From the NCBI GenBank assembly GCA_028277605.1, contig JANQFZ010000068.1:1-64000 (forward strand): a stretch of 64,000 nucleotides of DNA, written 5' to 3'. The translations under genes were made by a program, and so were the position numbers. The notes beneath the pieces were generated by a model, which made no database searches, was not told the origin of the DNA, and worked only from the letters and a program-made list of their open reading frames with translations. The DNA comes from Vallitaleaceae bacterium (lineage in GTDB: Bacteria > Bacillota > Clostridia > Lachnospirales > Vallitaleaceae). Below, in pieces: positions 33,889 through 43,626 of this stretch; position 1 is the first letter of the stretch; every line of letters begins with the position of its first letter.

Positions 33889-36800
33889 ATGAAAAAAAGA
33901 AAACAGATTATTTCATTTTTTCTTACATTCATGATGGTTATGAATATTTTAGCACCATCTGTAAGTAAGGTATACGGTGCTGAGAACTCGGCAAATGATG
34001 CAAATGAAATATATGAAACAAATGAGAATAGTCAGGTTTATGAACTTCCTATTGAAGATGTAAGTACCATAGGGTTTAATGATAAAGTTGAAGTGACGTC
34101 TAAAGCGTGTGTAAACTTTGATTTTACTGACCCTAATACTACTACTACAACAAGTATAGAGTTAAATTTGTCTCTAGAAGATGAAATAGAGTTTGCAGAA
34201 AAATGTGGCATACCTATATATACCGTTATTGAGACACCATATAATACAGATTTAGAAGACTATTATAATGTTTGCGATACTTATTTTGGTGTGAAAATAA
34301 CTCAAGATGGTGAAAGCATTACATATAATGCAAATGATGAAAATGTTAATCTTATAATAGAAAACTCCATAGAACAAACAACAGACGCAGCTATATATTA
34401 CACGTTAATGACTATACCAGATCAAGAAATCCAAAGTGGAGACGCTAAAATTTCAATACAAGCCTATGACGTATTATCAGATGAATTATTATTTTCTACA
34501 CAAGATATCAGTATCAATTTTGCCAAAATACTTGGAGCTACGTATAATTGGCAAGAAGGCAATGTGCTATCAGAAGATGTATTTGATATTCATGTAGACA
34601 TTGAAGGCACAGAACTTGACATGGATATAGATCATATTGTCATTGAAGATCAAGAAGGTAATATTGTGTTTACAAGTAATGATAATGTAAAAGAACCTTT
34701 TGCTCATATAAAATATAGCAATTATACTCCATTTCAATATGAATATAGATATGGATGTATTGATGTTAATTTATTTAGAACATCACAAATTGATAGTTCA
34801 AAGAATTATGAACTAAAGGTAAAAAATGAAACTGAAGAATTGACTGTTGGAAAAATTAAATTTACAAGTGAACCAGTTATCAATGATATAGAAATGAAGC
34901 TTGTAAAAGGATTAGATAATGTTACTGTTTGGATTGAAGGACATAATATTAATAAAGATTTGTTGGAATTTAGTATGATAAATCAAGATAACCAAGTTAT
35001 AGCCAAACAAGAATCATCATCTGTAATTGAAGAGTTTAATGAACAAAACAGACACCTAAGATTAAAATATACACTTGAGGTTTATGAACCACTTAATGAA
35101 GATGATGATTATAAGATACAAGTAACTAATTTAGGTGACCAACAATTAATAATAAATCAAGAAGAAATATATGAAGATATAATAACCCAACTCTATATTA
35201 CAAATATAGATACATCTAACGCTGATAATGGAGATCTTATTATTTATACAGTTAATTTTGAGGAGGGTAAAGATTATAATATACGTCTACATAATAATTA
35301 TGTGGGTGATGCTTATACGATAGGTAAACCAGATGAAAATGGTAGATTTACAGTTCACTTTGATGATGGATTAATGAGTTATGAACATTATTCAATATAC
35401 ATTGGTGCAGACACAAAAGAAACATTTTTGTATATTAAAGATAAAGAACCGTACGATGAAGATGAAGAAGACATAGAAATATATGTAAAAAATCATATAC
35501 TTCCATCAAAAATTGAAGATTTTGAAGTTGCAATTGAGTCTTTTTTACCTATTAATACTGATGATTTTGAATTATTTTTAGTTAAGGTAAATAAAGAAAA
35601 TGATGATCATGAAACTTTAATTGGATCTGTAGATGCTAGCACTTGGATTAATACTAATGATGATATGTATGTTGGAATTATGAGCATAACTAATGATGAA
35701 CCCTTAGACGGAGAGAGCTATGATTATTATTTTAAGTTCAAATATGGTAGCACAGAAAATTATGATTGGATAAGTGTTCGTTCTGATCCAAATGTGGATA
35801 TACGTGTTACTGATAGCATCGAATACTATAATGGTTTAAAGTATTATGAAATCATTCCATACGGCTCAAAAGCGCTCAGTATTGAAATGAATGATGTTGT
35901 TAATGTTAGTACAGAAGATCTGAAAGTAGAAATTAGTAACGATGAGTATGCTCATACTTTAGACTTTAGTTCTATAGTAGAAGTACACGCCATACCTAAT
36001 AATAAAGACATACAGTCTTATACTTATAAAGGAATAATAGACATAAGTGCTATTCCACAGGGTGTCTATTGTATAGACGTTTTATATAATGGTGAATCCT
36101 TATTTTGTAAAGATCGTTACTTAATATCAGATGAAAAATATTTTGATAAAATTGATAATCCTTTGGACAATATTTATGATGGAAAATCCTCAGAATATGT
36201 ATACTTAAGTGGTGGTGTTAATGTGGATTCAGAGCCAATAACCATTACTTTTGATAATTATTTAAATCAATCATTTAGTGCTTTTACACAAGAACAAATA
36301 TCTGAAGAAAATAATGTTACAATTAAGTTTAATCAAACAAGCAGACTAGATGAAGGTTATTATTGTAATCTTAAATTTTGGCAGGATGATAAAGAAGTAC
36401 ATTCAGAGAACATGCACTATTTAAAATATTTTATTATAACACATAAACCTATTGTTTTAAATGGTGAAACAATCCTATCAGATTCGACGGAATCAATTTA
36501 TGCTAAATCTTATAATCTGCCACAAAATGCAGAGTATAAAGGATATATTTATGATGAGTTAAAAGAAATTCAAACGTTGGATGTAAGTCTTAATGATGAA
36601 GGAAATATATATGTGTTATGGGAAAGTCTCAAATCTCTTGATTATGGCAAGTACACTATGTATATTTCTATGGACGGTATTATCATTGGTAGTCTAAACC
36701 TTGATGTTGATGAAGACATTATCGGCGATAAAGAACCACCAATTAATTCTCCTGCTTTTACAATTAACAATAATAGTTTTTATACTAACAATGTAGATGT

Positions 36801-39800
36801 TCAATTACAAATCCAACCCAATAGCTATAGTCAAATGAAAATAGCTAACTCCCAAGAAGAATTAAAAATAGCGGAGTATATAAATGTAGTATCTGATATA
36901 TCATGGAAGTTATCTCAAGGTGATGAGAAAAAAACTGTTTACATGCAATTTAAAGCTGATGATGGTACGGAATCTATAGTAATATCAAAGAGCGTTTTAT
37001 TAGATACTGTAGCACCAGCTGTACCTGATACAGCTATTACAACTAATCCTTCAAAGGTTGTAGTAGATAAAGGATTTCACTTACAAGTTAGTTCTTATGA
37101 TAGTAATATTAATGCTAAAGCAGTTATTACCTATTATACAGATAATGTAAAGAAGAGCAAAACAGTAAACCTATCTTATGATAAAAAAATTAGCAATGAT
37201 ATCTACAGTTTTGGATCTTGGGTAAAATTACCATCTAATGCAGATCCCGAACAACCTATACAAGCAGAAGTTACATTAAAAGATTATGCAGGCAATACAA
37301 CAGAGATAAATCAAACGATAGAAATTGCCAAAAATTATGATTTTAATGTAACGGTTAAGGCAGGTCAAGGGACTGTAAAAGGACAATACGTAGAACTAAG
37401 AAGAAAAGTAGATGATAAAAATTGGTACTATGATTCTGATACAACAAGTAAATCTGGAAGCATATGGTTTGAAAACGTACCAGAAGGTTCTTATATCTTA
37501 AAAACCTACGGCTATGGTGAGTTTAAGGGTACTAATAAGGAAATAACAATAGATGGTACAGAATCAGAATATGAAATAATACTTGAGGATCGTTTTAAAG
37601 GTAGAGGACAATTGACTATTAATGTAAACAGTAGTACTGGAGAAAAGGTAGAACGTGCTTGGGTTAGTATTTCGAACTGGAAGCATTATTGCTATTATTA
37701 CATCCAGACAGATTCAAATGGTCAAGCCATATTGGATAATATACCAGTTGGTATCCATTATGATGTTCAAGTATGGCATGAAGGATTTAATAAAAATAGT
37801 AGTGTCCAATTAGCATCAGATGGAGAAGAAAAAACAATTTCAGTTAAGCTTCCAGCCATAGGACATATTACAGGTACATTAAAGCATAATAATTCTCTAA
37901 TAAAAAATGCTTGGGTTATTGCAAAGGAAGAAAAAGATAATGGTCGATGGCACTGGGCAAGAACAGATGTTAATGGTGCATTTGATTTGAAAGTAAAAGA
38001 TGATGGAACGACTTATACAATAGCTGTTGAAAACAGTTTAACAGGAATTGTATTACCCCAAAAAAATGTAACTGCCAATACACCTAATGTAAATTTAGTT
38101 TTCTATGAAGGTGTAAGTATTTATGGAAATGTGAAAAGTACAGAAGGTCAAAATCTAAAAGACGCAAATCTATACGGATATGGAGGCATTTATAACTGGG
38201 GAAACTCTACAACTAATGAACAAGGTAATTATAAGTTTGTTAAGAACTTTGGTCCGGGTACTCACTATATCCATGTTTGGAAGAAAGGACATTTTTATCA
38301 GCAAAAGACAATTACTATAACAGAAAATGAAGCAAAGAACTCAAATACTGCAAAAGGTGTAGACTTTATCCTAACACCATATAATGCAACGGATACTTTT
38401 ACTAACGGTCAGAATAGAGTTAGAGCTGATGTATCAACCACACAACAAGGTAAAACGTTTGGTGTGAAGGTAAATTATGAGAATACATCATCAGCATTAA
38501 TAGAAGACGTTACAATTAAGGCGGAGCTACCAGAAGGCGTATCCTTCGTTACAGGTGGAAATGAAAAAGATACCGTTATTGATGGTAATACCATTTTATT
38601 AGAGTTAGATAGTATTAAGCCTTTAGGTCAAATAGATAATAGTAATAAAGGGGATTTTGCGTTTGTTGTTAAAGTTGATGAGAGCTTTACAGGTGAGGCT
38701 ATAACCATACCAGCTTGGGCTGAGTATAACAACGTTAAAGCATCTATAGGGTATGCAGTTGTCAATGTTGTGGGGATAACATTAAATGCACCTGAAGAAG
38801 CAAAAACACATACAGCATTTAAACTATACGGAGAAGCTACAAAAGGTTCTACGATTAGTATTATTAATGAAAAGACTAATGAAGTATTGGCGGTAACAGA
38901 ACCAAAAGGGAAATGGTATACAGCTGAACTGTCAGTAGTTGAAGAAGGCGAATTGAAGCTTTTCGCAATAGCATCTACAGATGGCGTATCAGCGAAATCA
39001 GAAACTAAAACAATAGTATTGGATGATAATGCTGTTGTTGTAAAAGATGTTACCCTAAATCCAGCAGGAATGATGACAGCAAAGATGAACGCTAATACAG
39101 GAATTGCTTCATCGCAGGTATGGGTTGATTTGGATTTAAGTGGACCAGATATTGATGTAGAAGTAGAACTTGAAAATACAACGGCTCAAGTCGTAAAATT
39201 AGAGTTTTCAGGTAATACTTATGAAATGACAGACAAAGGTGATGGAATTTACTCAGGAACAGTCTCAGAATGGAGCGGATCTGGTACACTTGACTTAATA
39301 GCTAAAGTTGGAGATAAGTCATTTAAAATTGGTGAACTCCTTATTCTAATCGATCCAAGTGGCTATGTTTATGACAAATACCTTGGTGAAGATGTAAGAA
39401 TTGAAGATGCTACAGCTATTTGCGAGGAATGGGTGGATAGTGATGGTGATAATACTCAAGATGAAGATGAATGGATGATTTGGAACGCTGAAAATTACGG
39501 GCAAGTTAATCCACAAACTACTGATTCAGAAGGTAAATATGGCTGGATGGTGCCAGAGGGTGTCTATCGTGTCAAGGTTCAAAGAGAAGGGTATGAAGAT
39601 TACATCACTACCTATGATTCTGACTTCTCTATGGGTGGACAAAGCTCTATTATTATCCCACCACCAAGAGATGATGTTAACATTGGACTAGTGAGTACTG
39701 AACAGCCTATAGTAACAGAATTCAGGAATATTGATCAAAATGGACAATTGCCAGTTAATGGTGATATCAAAGTACTATTTAACAAACCTATAGATGCATC

Positions 39801-41484
39801 AACAATTGATGGTAACGTAATATTGACAAATTCAAATGGAGATGTAGTTCAAACTAACTTAACTATGGGAGAGAAGAACACTCAACTTATTGTAGAACCA
39901 GAAGCAGATTTAACCAATGGTGAAACTTACAGATTAGCACTTACGGACGTTAAAGATTATTCTGGCTGGAAGAGCTATGAATGTTTAAGTATCATATCAA
40001 CGTCTGTAACATTTACTGCAAATGAGGCAATAGAGATTGCGTTTTTATCAAATCCAACTATATCACCTGTGAATGGAACAGCTGATGTAGAGCTTGATAC
40101 AGCTATAACAGTTACATTTAGTGAAGCCATAGATAAAGCCGCTGTAGAAGATGGTGGAATTAGAATTCTTAGGAATACTGGTGAAGCTGTGTCTGTAAAC
40201 ATGAGCTATAATGAGGATAATAGTGAAGTTAATTTAATCCCAACTGGGTTGAATCCTTCAACAACGTATAAGATTGTTGTTGAATCATCCGTAAAATCAG
40301 CAGATGGTTTGAAATATCTTAAGGAAAGAATTGAAAGTATATTTACTACAACTGTTGATACAATAGATGAAAATCCAGATGATCCAAGTGAAAACCCAGA
40401 TGATCCAGGTGAAAATCCAGATGATCCAGACGACCCAGATGATAATACAAATAATCCAGGTGGCAGTAACAGTCCAAGTGGAGGCAGCCCCAGTGGAGGT
40501 AGCCCTAGTGGATCATCCACTAATAAAACAAGTACATCCTTAACACTTGAACAAGGAAAAAGTGGTAAGATACAATTGGATGAGGTTGTTGTTACAATAC
40601 CAAAAGATACATTTGATGATTCAACAAGAGTTACGATTGATGTATTGAAAAATACGCAATCCATTAAAAGATTACCAAAAGCCATGGAACTCCATGGGGA
40701 TATCTATGATATTCAATCCAGTACTATCCATCAATTTAATCATTATGTAGCCTTAACTCTACCTATACCTAAGGAAGTGGATACTAGTAAATTAGCTGTT
40801 TACTATTATAATGAGATTAAGGACAAGTGGATATATATTGGTGGTCAAGTTAAGAATGGTAAAATAACTGCGCAGGTTAAGCATTTCACTCAGTTTGCCG
40901 TATTCTCTAAAGAAGATATAATCACTTTTACGGATATTTCAAATATTTGGAGTGAGAGGTATATTACAAGATTGGCGGGTATGGAAGTGACCAATGGCTT
41001 CCGTCAAGCGGATGGTACATACCAATTCAAGCCATCCAATAAGGTAACAAGAGCAGAGTTTGCAGCATTCCTTGTACGTGCCTTAGATTTGAAACTAGAA
41101 CAAGTGGTTACATTACCATTTGATGATAAGGATTTGATTCCAAAATGGGCATTACCTTATGTAATGATACTCTATAAAGAGGGTATAACAGGAGGAAGAT
41201 TACAAGGCGATAAGTTATATTATCAGTCAGATGCTTATATTACAAGGGAAGAAGCTGTTGTTATGATTTCAAGAGCAGTCGGTAAGCGATGGAATCTTAA
41301 AGAAAATTTTGGTTTTAAAGACAAAGATACTATTTCAAGCTGGGCTGATGAAGCAGTAGCAAAAGCTGTTAAACAAGGTGTTATTAGTGGGTTTGACGAT
41401 AATACTTTTAGACCTGCTGATAATACGACAAGAGAACAGATGGCTGCTATGATTATCAAATTACTAGAATCATTAGGCATATAA
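33889..41484 (+). CDS. giant S-layer-anchored surface protein (SLH domains)
   Basis: 2531 residues. Signal peptide residues 1-30 (MKKRKQIISFFLTFMMVMNI start). Residues about 30-1150 are acidic, Asn/Asp-rich beta domains without an obvious family. About 1150-1500 hold four carboxypeptidase-regulatory-like beta domains (each with Y-x-Y-x2-G or GN-x-KF turns). About 1500-1630 is a DUF11-like domain. About 1825-1925 is another regulatory-like domain, and about 1938-2155 two Big_5-type Ig folds (VLFNKPIDASTI; VTFSEAIDKAAV). A DDP/GSP repeat linker (2160-2215) and a ZU5-like segment precede three SLH domains at about 2345-2400, 2408-2465 and 2470-2531 (TRAEFAAFLVRA, TREEAVVMISRA, TREQMAAMIIKL). It should bind pyruvylated wall polymer and project outward. 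It is monocistronic, with its own terminator. Confidence 0.93.
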   Translation: MKKRKQIISFFLTFMMVMNILAPSVSKVYGAENSANDANEIYETNENSQVYELPIEDVSTIGFNDKVEVTSKACVNFDFTDPNTTTTTSIELNLSLEDEIEFAEKCGIPIYTVIETPYNTDLEDYYNVCDTYFGVKITQDGESITYNANDENVNLIIENSIEQTTDAAIYYTLMTIPDQEIQSGDAKISIQAYDVLSDELLFSTQDISINFAKILGATYNWQEGNVLSEDVFDIHVDIEGTELDMDIDHIVIEDQEGNIVFTSNDNVKEPFAHIKYSNYTPFQYEYRYGCIDVNLFRTSQIDSSKNYELKVKNETEELTVGKIKFTSEPVINDIEMKLVKGLDNVTVWIEGHNINKDLLEFSMINQDNQVIAKQESSSVIEEFNEQNRHLRLKYTLEVYEPLNEDDDYKIQVTNLGDQQLIINQEEIYEDIITQLYITNIDTSNADNGDLIIYTVNFEEGKDYNIRLHNNYVGDAYTIGKPDENGRFTVHFDDGLMSYEHYSIYIGADTKETFLYIKDKEPYDEDEEDIEIYVKNHILPSKIEDFEVAIESFLPINTDDFELFLVKVNKENDDHETLIGSVDASTWINTNDDMYVGIMSITNDEPLDGESYDYYFKFKYGSTENYDWISVRSDPNVDIRVTDSIEYYNGLKYYEIIPYGSKALSIEMNDVVNVSTEDLKVEISNDEYAHTLDFSSIVEVHAIPNNKDIQSYTYKGIIDISAIPQGVYCIDVLYNGESLFCKDRYLISDEKYFDKIDNPLDNIYDGKSSEYVYLSGGVNVDSEPITITFDNYLNQSFSAFTQEQISEENNVTIKFNQTSRLDEGYYCNLKFWQDDKEVHSENMHYLKYFIITHKPIVLNGETILSDSTESIYAKSYNLPQNAEYKGYIYDELKEIQTLDVSLNDEGNIYVLWESLKSLDYGKYTMYISMDGIIIGSLNLDVDEDIIGDKEPPINSPAFTINNNSFYTNNVDVQLQIQPNSYSQMKIANSQEELKIAEYINVVSDISWKLSQGDEKKTVYMQFKADDGTESIVISKSVLLDTVAPAVPDTAITTNPSKVVVDKGFHLQVSSYDSNINAKAVITYYTDNVKKSKTVNLSYDKKISNDIYSFGSWVKLPSNADPEQPIQAEVTLKDYAGNTTEINQTIEIAKNYDFNVTVKAGQGTVKGQYVELRRKVDDKNWYYDSDTTSKSGSIWFENVPEGSYILKTYGYGEFKGTNKEITIDGTESEYEIILEDRFKGRGQLTINVNSSTGEKVERAWVSISNWKHYCYYYIQTDSNGQAILDNIPVGIHYDVQVWHEGFNKNSSVQLASDGEEKTISVKLPAIGHITGTLKHNNSLIKNAWVIAKEEKDNGRWHWARTDVNGAFDLKVKDDGTTYTIAVENSLTGIVLPQKNVTANTPNVNLVFYEGVSIYGNVKSTEGQNLKDANLYGYGGIYNWGNSTTNEQGNYKFVKNFGPGTHYIHVWKKGHFYQQKTITITENEAKNSNTAKGVDFILTPYNATDTFTNGQNRVRADVSTTQQGKTFGVKVNYENTSSALIEDVTIKAELPEGVSFVTGGNEKDTVIDGNTILLELDSIKPLGQIDNSNKGDFAFVVKVDESFTGEAITIPAWAEYNNVKASIGYAVVNVVGITLNAPEEAKTHTAFKLYGEATKGSTISIINEKTNEVLAVTEPKGKWYTAELSVVEEGELKLFAIASTDGVSAKSETKTIVLDDNAVVVKDVTLNPAGMMTAKMNANTGIASSQVWVDLDLSGPDIDVEVELENTTAQVVKLEFSGNTYEMTDKGDGIYSGTVSEWSGSGTLDLIAKVGDKSFKIGELLILIDPSGYVYDKYLGEDVRIEDATAICEEWVDSDGDNTQDEDEWMIWNAENYGQVNPQTTDSEGKYGWMVPEGVYRVKVQREGYEDYITTYDSDFSMGGQSSIIIPPPRDDVNIGLVSTEQPIVTEFRNIDQNGQLPVNGDIKVLFNKPIDASTIDGNVILTNSNGDVVQTNLTMGEKNTQLIVEPEADLTNGETYRLALTDVKDYSGWKSYECLSIISTSVTFTANEAIEIAFLSNPTISPVNGTADVELDTAITVTFSEAIDKAAVEDGGIRILRNTGEAVSVNMSYNEDNSEVNLIPTGLNPSTTYKIVVESSVKSADGLKYLKERIESIFTTTVDTIDENPDDPSENPDDPGENPDDPDDPDDNTNNPGGSNSPSGGSPSGGSPSGSSTNKTSTSLTLEQGKSGKIQLDEVVVTIPKDTFDDSTRVTIDVLKNTQSIKRLPKAMELHGDIYDIQSSTIHQFNHYVALTLPIPKEVDTSKLAVYYYNEIKDKWIYIGGQVKNGKITAQVKHFTQFAVFSKEDIITFTDISNIWSERYITRLAGMEVTNGFRQADGTYQFKPSNKVTRAEFAAFLVRALDLKLEQVVTLPFDDKDLIPKWALPYVMILYKEGITGGRLQGDKLYYQSDAYITREEAVVMISRAVGKRWNLKENFGFKDKDTISSWADEAVAKAVKQGVISGFDDNTFRPADNTTREQMAAMIIKLLESLGI

Positions 41485-41507
41485 AGAAGACATATCAATT
41501 AGTATGT

Positions 41508-41531
41508 AGGGAGACGCTAGTCTCCCTTTTT
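41508..41531 (+). terminator. terminator of the SLH protein gene
   Basis: AGGGAGAC (41508-41515) pairs with GTCTCCCT (41520-41527) around GCTA, followed by a T run. Confidence 0.9.
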
Positions 41532-41547
41532 CCTTTATATACCTGAT

Positions 41548-41573
41548 AAATAAATGCAAAATAACATTTATTT
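41548..41573. repeat. inverted repeat; first copy of a shared 17-base motif
   Basis: AAATAAATG (41548-41556) and CATTTATTT (41565-41573) are perfect 9-base arms around 8 bases. Inside, 41553-41569 reads AATGCAAAATAACATTT, which recurs 171 bases downstream with 15/17 identity. Confidence 0.55.
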
Positions 41574-41723
41574 ACATACAAGCAGTCAAAAGAATAAATA
41601 ATAGTTTGACATAACTTTAAATGATATTATAAAGTGTTAAAACCATCCAATTATTTACAAAAAAATGGGCATAAAAAAACTTTAAAAATGTTTGACAATG
41701 TCATAATTAATAACGTTTTGACG

Positions 41724-41745
41724 AATGCAACAAAACATTTGCATT
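41724..41745. repeat. second copy of the 17-base motif, with its own inverted repeat
   Basis: AATGCAACAAAACATTT (41724-41740) is the second copy. AATGCAA (41724-41730) also pairs with TTGCATT (41739-41745). A TGACAATGTCA palindrome lies at 41693-41703. The 384-base gap 41485-41868 contains no gene, so these look like regulator sites for lgt or marks of the SLH gene boundary. Confidence 0.5.
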
Positions 41746-41868
41746 TTCTATGTTTTTGTTTTATTATAGATAGAGGCTAGGTCGCAATACCACTATATAT
41801 GTAATATTAAGTCTCAAGTATTAACTATATATTGTGGTAAGCTCAATTAATGTGATGGAGGTACTAAT

Positions 41869-42720
41869 GTGAATGCAGCAGATATTATTTTCCCAAATAT
41901 AGGTTTAAAATTACAGAATATATCCCCTGTAGCCTTTTCTATTTTTGGTATTGAGGTTTACTGGTATGGAGTTATTATTGGTTTAGGTGTTATAGCTGGA
42001 CTATATGCAGCAATGAGTCTAGCAAAAAGATCTGGACAAGACCCTTCAGTCTATGTTGATTTTCTTATGTATGCCCTAATTTTTGCTATTATTGGTGCTA
42101 GGCTTTATTATGTGCTATTTACGTGGGAGGACTACAAAGACAATCTGTTAGGTATATTTAATACAAGGCAAGGAGGGCTAGCCATTTATGGTGGCGTTAT
42201 AGCTGCTGTTATAACATTGATCGTCTTTACCAGAAAAAGAAAATTAAAATTTGGCTTGTTAGCAGATACAGCAGCTCCAGGACTTATTTTAGGACAGGCA
42301 ATAGGTAGATGGGGAAATTTTATTAACATGGAAGCTTTTGGGGACTATACCAATAATTTATTGGCTATGATGCTAAAGAAATCGGAAGTTAAGTATATTC
42401 CAGTTCAAGTGCTGGATAAAATTCAAACTGTTGAAGGGGTTGAATACCTTCAGGTGCATCCAACGTTCTTATATGAATCCTTATGGAATTTAGGTGTCTT
42501 TATATTTTTGTTTCTTTATTATAAAAGAAAGAAATTTAATGGTGAAATATTCACTTTATATATATTAGGCTATGCTTTGGGCAGGGTATGGATTGAAGGA
42601 ATAAGAACTGACCAATTGTTAATTAGCGGCACATCTATCCCTATATCACAGTTAATCGCTGCCTTGTCTATTGTGATATCTCTTATATATCTTATTTACA
42701 TGAGAAGAAAAGTAAAATAA
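41869..42720 (+). CDS. lgt: prolipoprotein diacylglyceryl transferase
   Basis: Transfers diacylglycerol from phosphatidylglycerol to the lipobox cysteine of prolipoproteins. The 283-residue membrane protein has the Lgt signature GRWGNFINMEAFG, the upstream catalytic region GARLYYVLFTW and QGGLAIYGGVI, and about seven helices. Its insert between helices 4 and 5 (MMLKKSEVKYIPVQ...) is typical. Start is a GTG 7 bases after GGAGG. It acts on products such as the two lipoproteins in this window. No wall gene is directly cotranscribed with it. Confidence 0.96.
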   Translation: MNAADIIFPNIGLKLQNISPVAFSIFGIEVYWYGVIIGLGVIAGLYAAMSLAKRSGQDPSVYVDFLMYALIFAIIGARLYYVLFTWEDYKDNLLGIFNTRQGGLAIYGGVIAAVITLIVFTRKRKLKFGLLADTAAPGLILGQAIGRWGNFINMEAFGDYTNNLLAMMLKKSEVKYIPVQVLDKIQTVEGVEYLQVHPTFLYESLWNLGVFIFLFLYYKRKKFNGEIFTLYILGYALGRVWIEGIRTDQLLISGTSIPISQLIAALSIVISLIYLIYMRRKVK

Positions 42721-42822
42721 AGCACGAATGAGACCTAAGTAATGGATGATGTATAGTAATCATATAGCAACTATAAAGTATGAACAAAGCAAATTATTTA
42801 GGTTAGGTCAGGAGGTAACCCA

Positions 42823-42966
42823 TTGATTGATATTGAAGTATTAAGATCAAAATTAAATCAACTGATTGAAAGGAAAGCATCCATTGACAAAATTTACCAG
42901 ATTAGTACTGAACTGGATAAACTCATTGAAAATTACTATCTTGAATCAGGCTTGAATAAGGCATAA
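42823..42966 (+). CDS. second Spo0E-like aspartyl-phosphate phosphatase (47 residues)
   Basis: A short gene starting at TTG 42823, 7 bases after a strong GGAGG. The product is helical (IEVLRSKLNQLIERKAS) and carries the Spo0E signature ISTELDKLIENYY. The SxELDxLI motif is close to that of the gene at 11750. It would dephosphorylate Spo0A~P. It is just upstream of the mraZ promoter, ended by a strong terminator, so it is independent of the division cluster. The small size and TTG start make it easy to miss. Confidence 0.8.
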   Translation: MIDIEVLRSKLNQLIERKASIDKIYQISTELDKLIENYYLESGLNKA

Positions 42967-43029
42967 CTATAGGTTTATAAGAGATCATACCATAGTATCA
43001 GAATAAAAAAGATAATGTAGGACTTTAGA

Positions 43030-43058
43030 CAGATTTGTATAGACAAATCTGTTTTTTT
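43030..43058 (+). terminator. terminator of the Spo0E-like gene
   Basis: CAGATTTGT (43030-43038) pairs perfectly with ACAAATCTG (43043-43051) around ATAG, then seven T. Confidence 0.9.
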
Positions 43059-43070
43059 TATTGGATAAGC

Positions 43071-43099
43071 TTGAACTTTGATTTCAAATAGTCTATTAT
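43071..43099 (+). promoter_or_regulatory. SigmaA promoter of the division and cell wall cluster
   Basis: TTGAAC (43071-43076) and TATTAT (43094-43099) with a 17-base spacer, 70-75 bases before mraZ. It is the only clear promoter between the terminator and mraZ. Confidence 0.65.
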
Positions 43100-43172
43100 A
43101 TGGGTATGAGTGGTGATGAGTGGTTATTAGTGGGGGAATGTGGTAGAGCATATTCTCATGTGGGTGATGAAC

Positions 43173-43604
43173 ATGTTTTTAGGTGAATACAGACATTCTA
43201 TTGATGATAAAGGTAGATTAATTATACCTTCAAAACTAAGAGAGCAATTAGGGGATTCCTTTTTTATAACAAAGGGATTTGACCAGTGTCTATTTATTTA
43301 TACACAAGAAGAATGGTATAAATTCATTGAAAAGCTTGATACTAATCCTATGAAGAAAAAAGACGCTAGAAGGATACAGAGATTTTTCGTTGCTGCTGCT
43401 AATGAATGTACGTTGGACAAGCAGGGAAGGATTCTCATCGCATCACACTTAAGAGAGTATAGTGAATTAGATAAAGAAGTCGTGCTTATCGGTGTATCCA
43501 ATAGAATTGAGATATGGAGCAAAGAAAATTGGGATGCTTACAATAATGACGATGATTTTGATATTAGTGCATTAGCTGAAGAAATGGAAGATCTTAATAT
43601 CTAA
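43173..43604 (+). CDS. mraZ: transcriptional regulator MraZ
   Basis: DNA-binding repressor/activator of the dcw cluster, two AbrB-like SpoVT folds. 143 residues from the ATG at 43173, exactly the family length. The first half has [23 protein letters not shown] and the second half [20 protein letters not shown], the repeated DxKGR motif. The longer frame from GTG 43140 adds an atypical leader, though GGGGG lies before it. First gene of the cluster; rsmH follows after 22 bases. No clear repeated GTGGG box was assigned upstream, though GTGG motifs are plentiful at 43108-43142 (gtggtgatgagtgg). Confidence 0.95.
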   Translation: MFLGEYRHSIDDKGRLIIPSKLREQLGDSFFITKGFDQCLFIYTQEEWYKFIEKLDTNPMKKKDARRIQRFFVAAANECTLDKQGRILIASHLREYSELDKEVVLIGVSNRIEIWSKENWDAYNNDDDFDISALAEEMEDLNI

Positions 43605-43626
43605 ACTTCAGCACTGGAGGCAGGAA

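Noticed and set aside
40206-40685. 159-codon minus-strand frame inside the SLH protein gene
   Set aside because: It mirrors the low-complexity Pro/Ser/Gly linker, has no ribosome site and overlaps a well-supported gene throughout.
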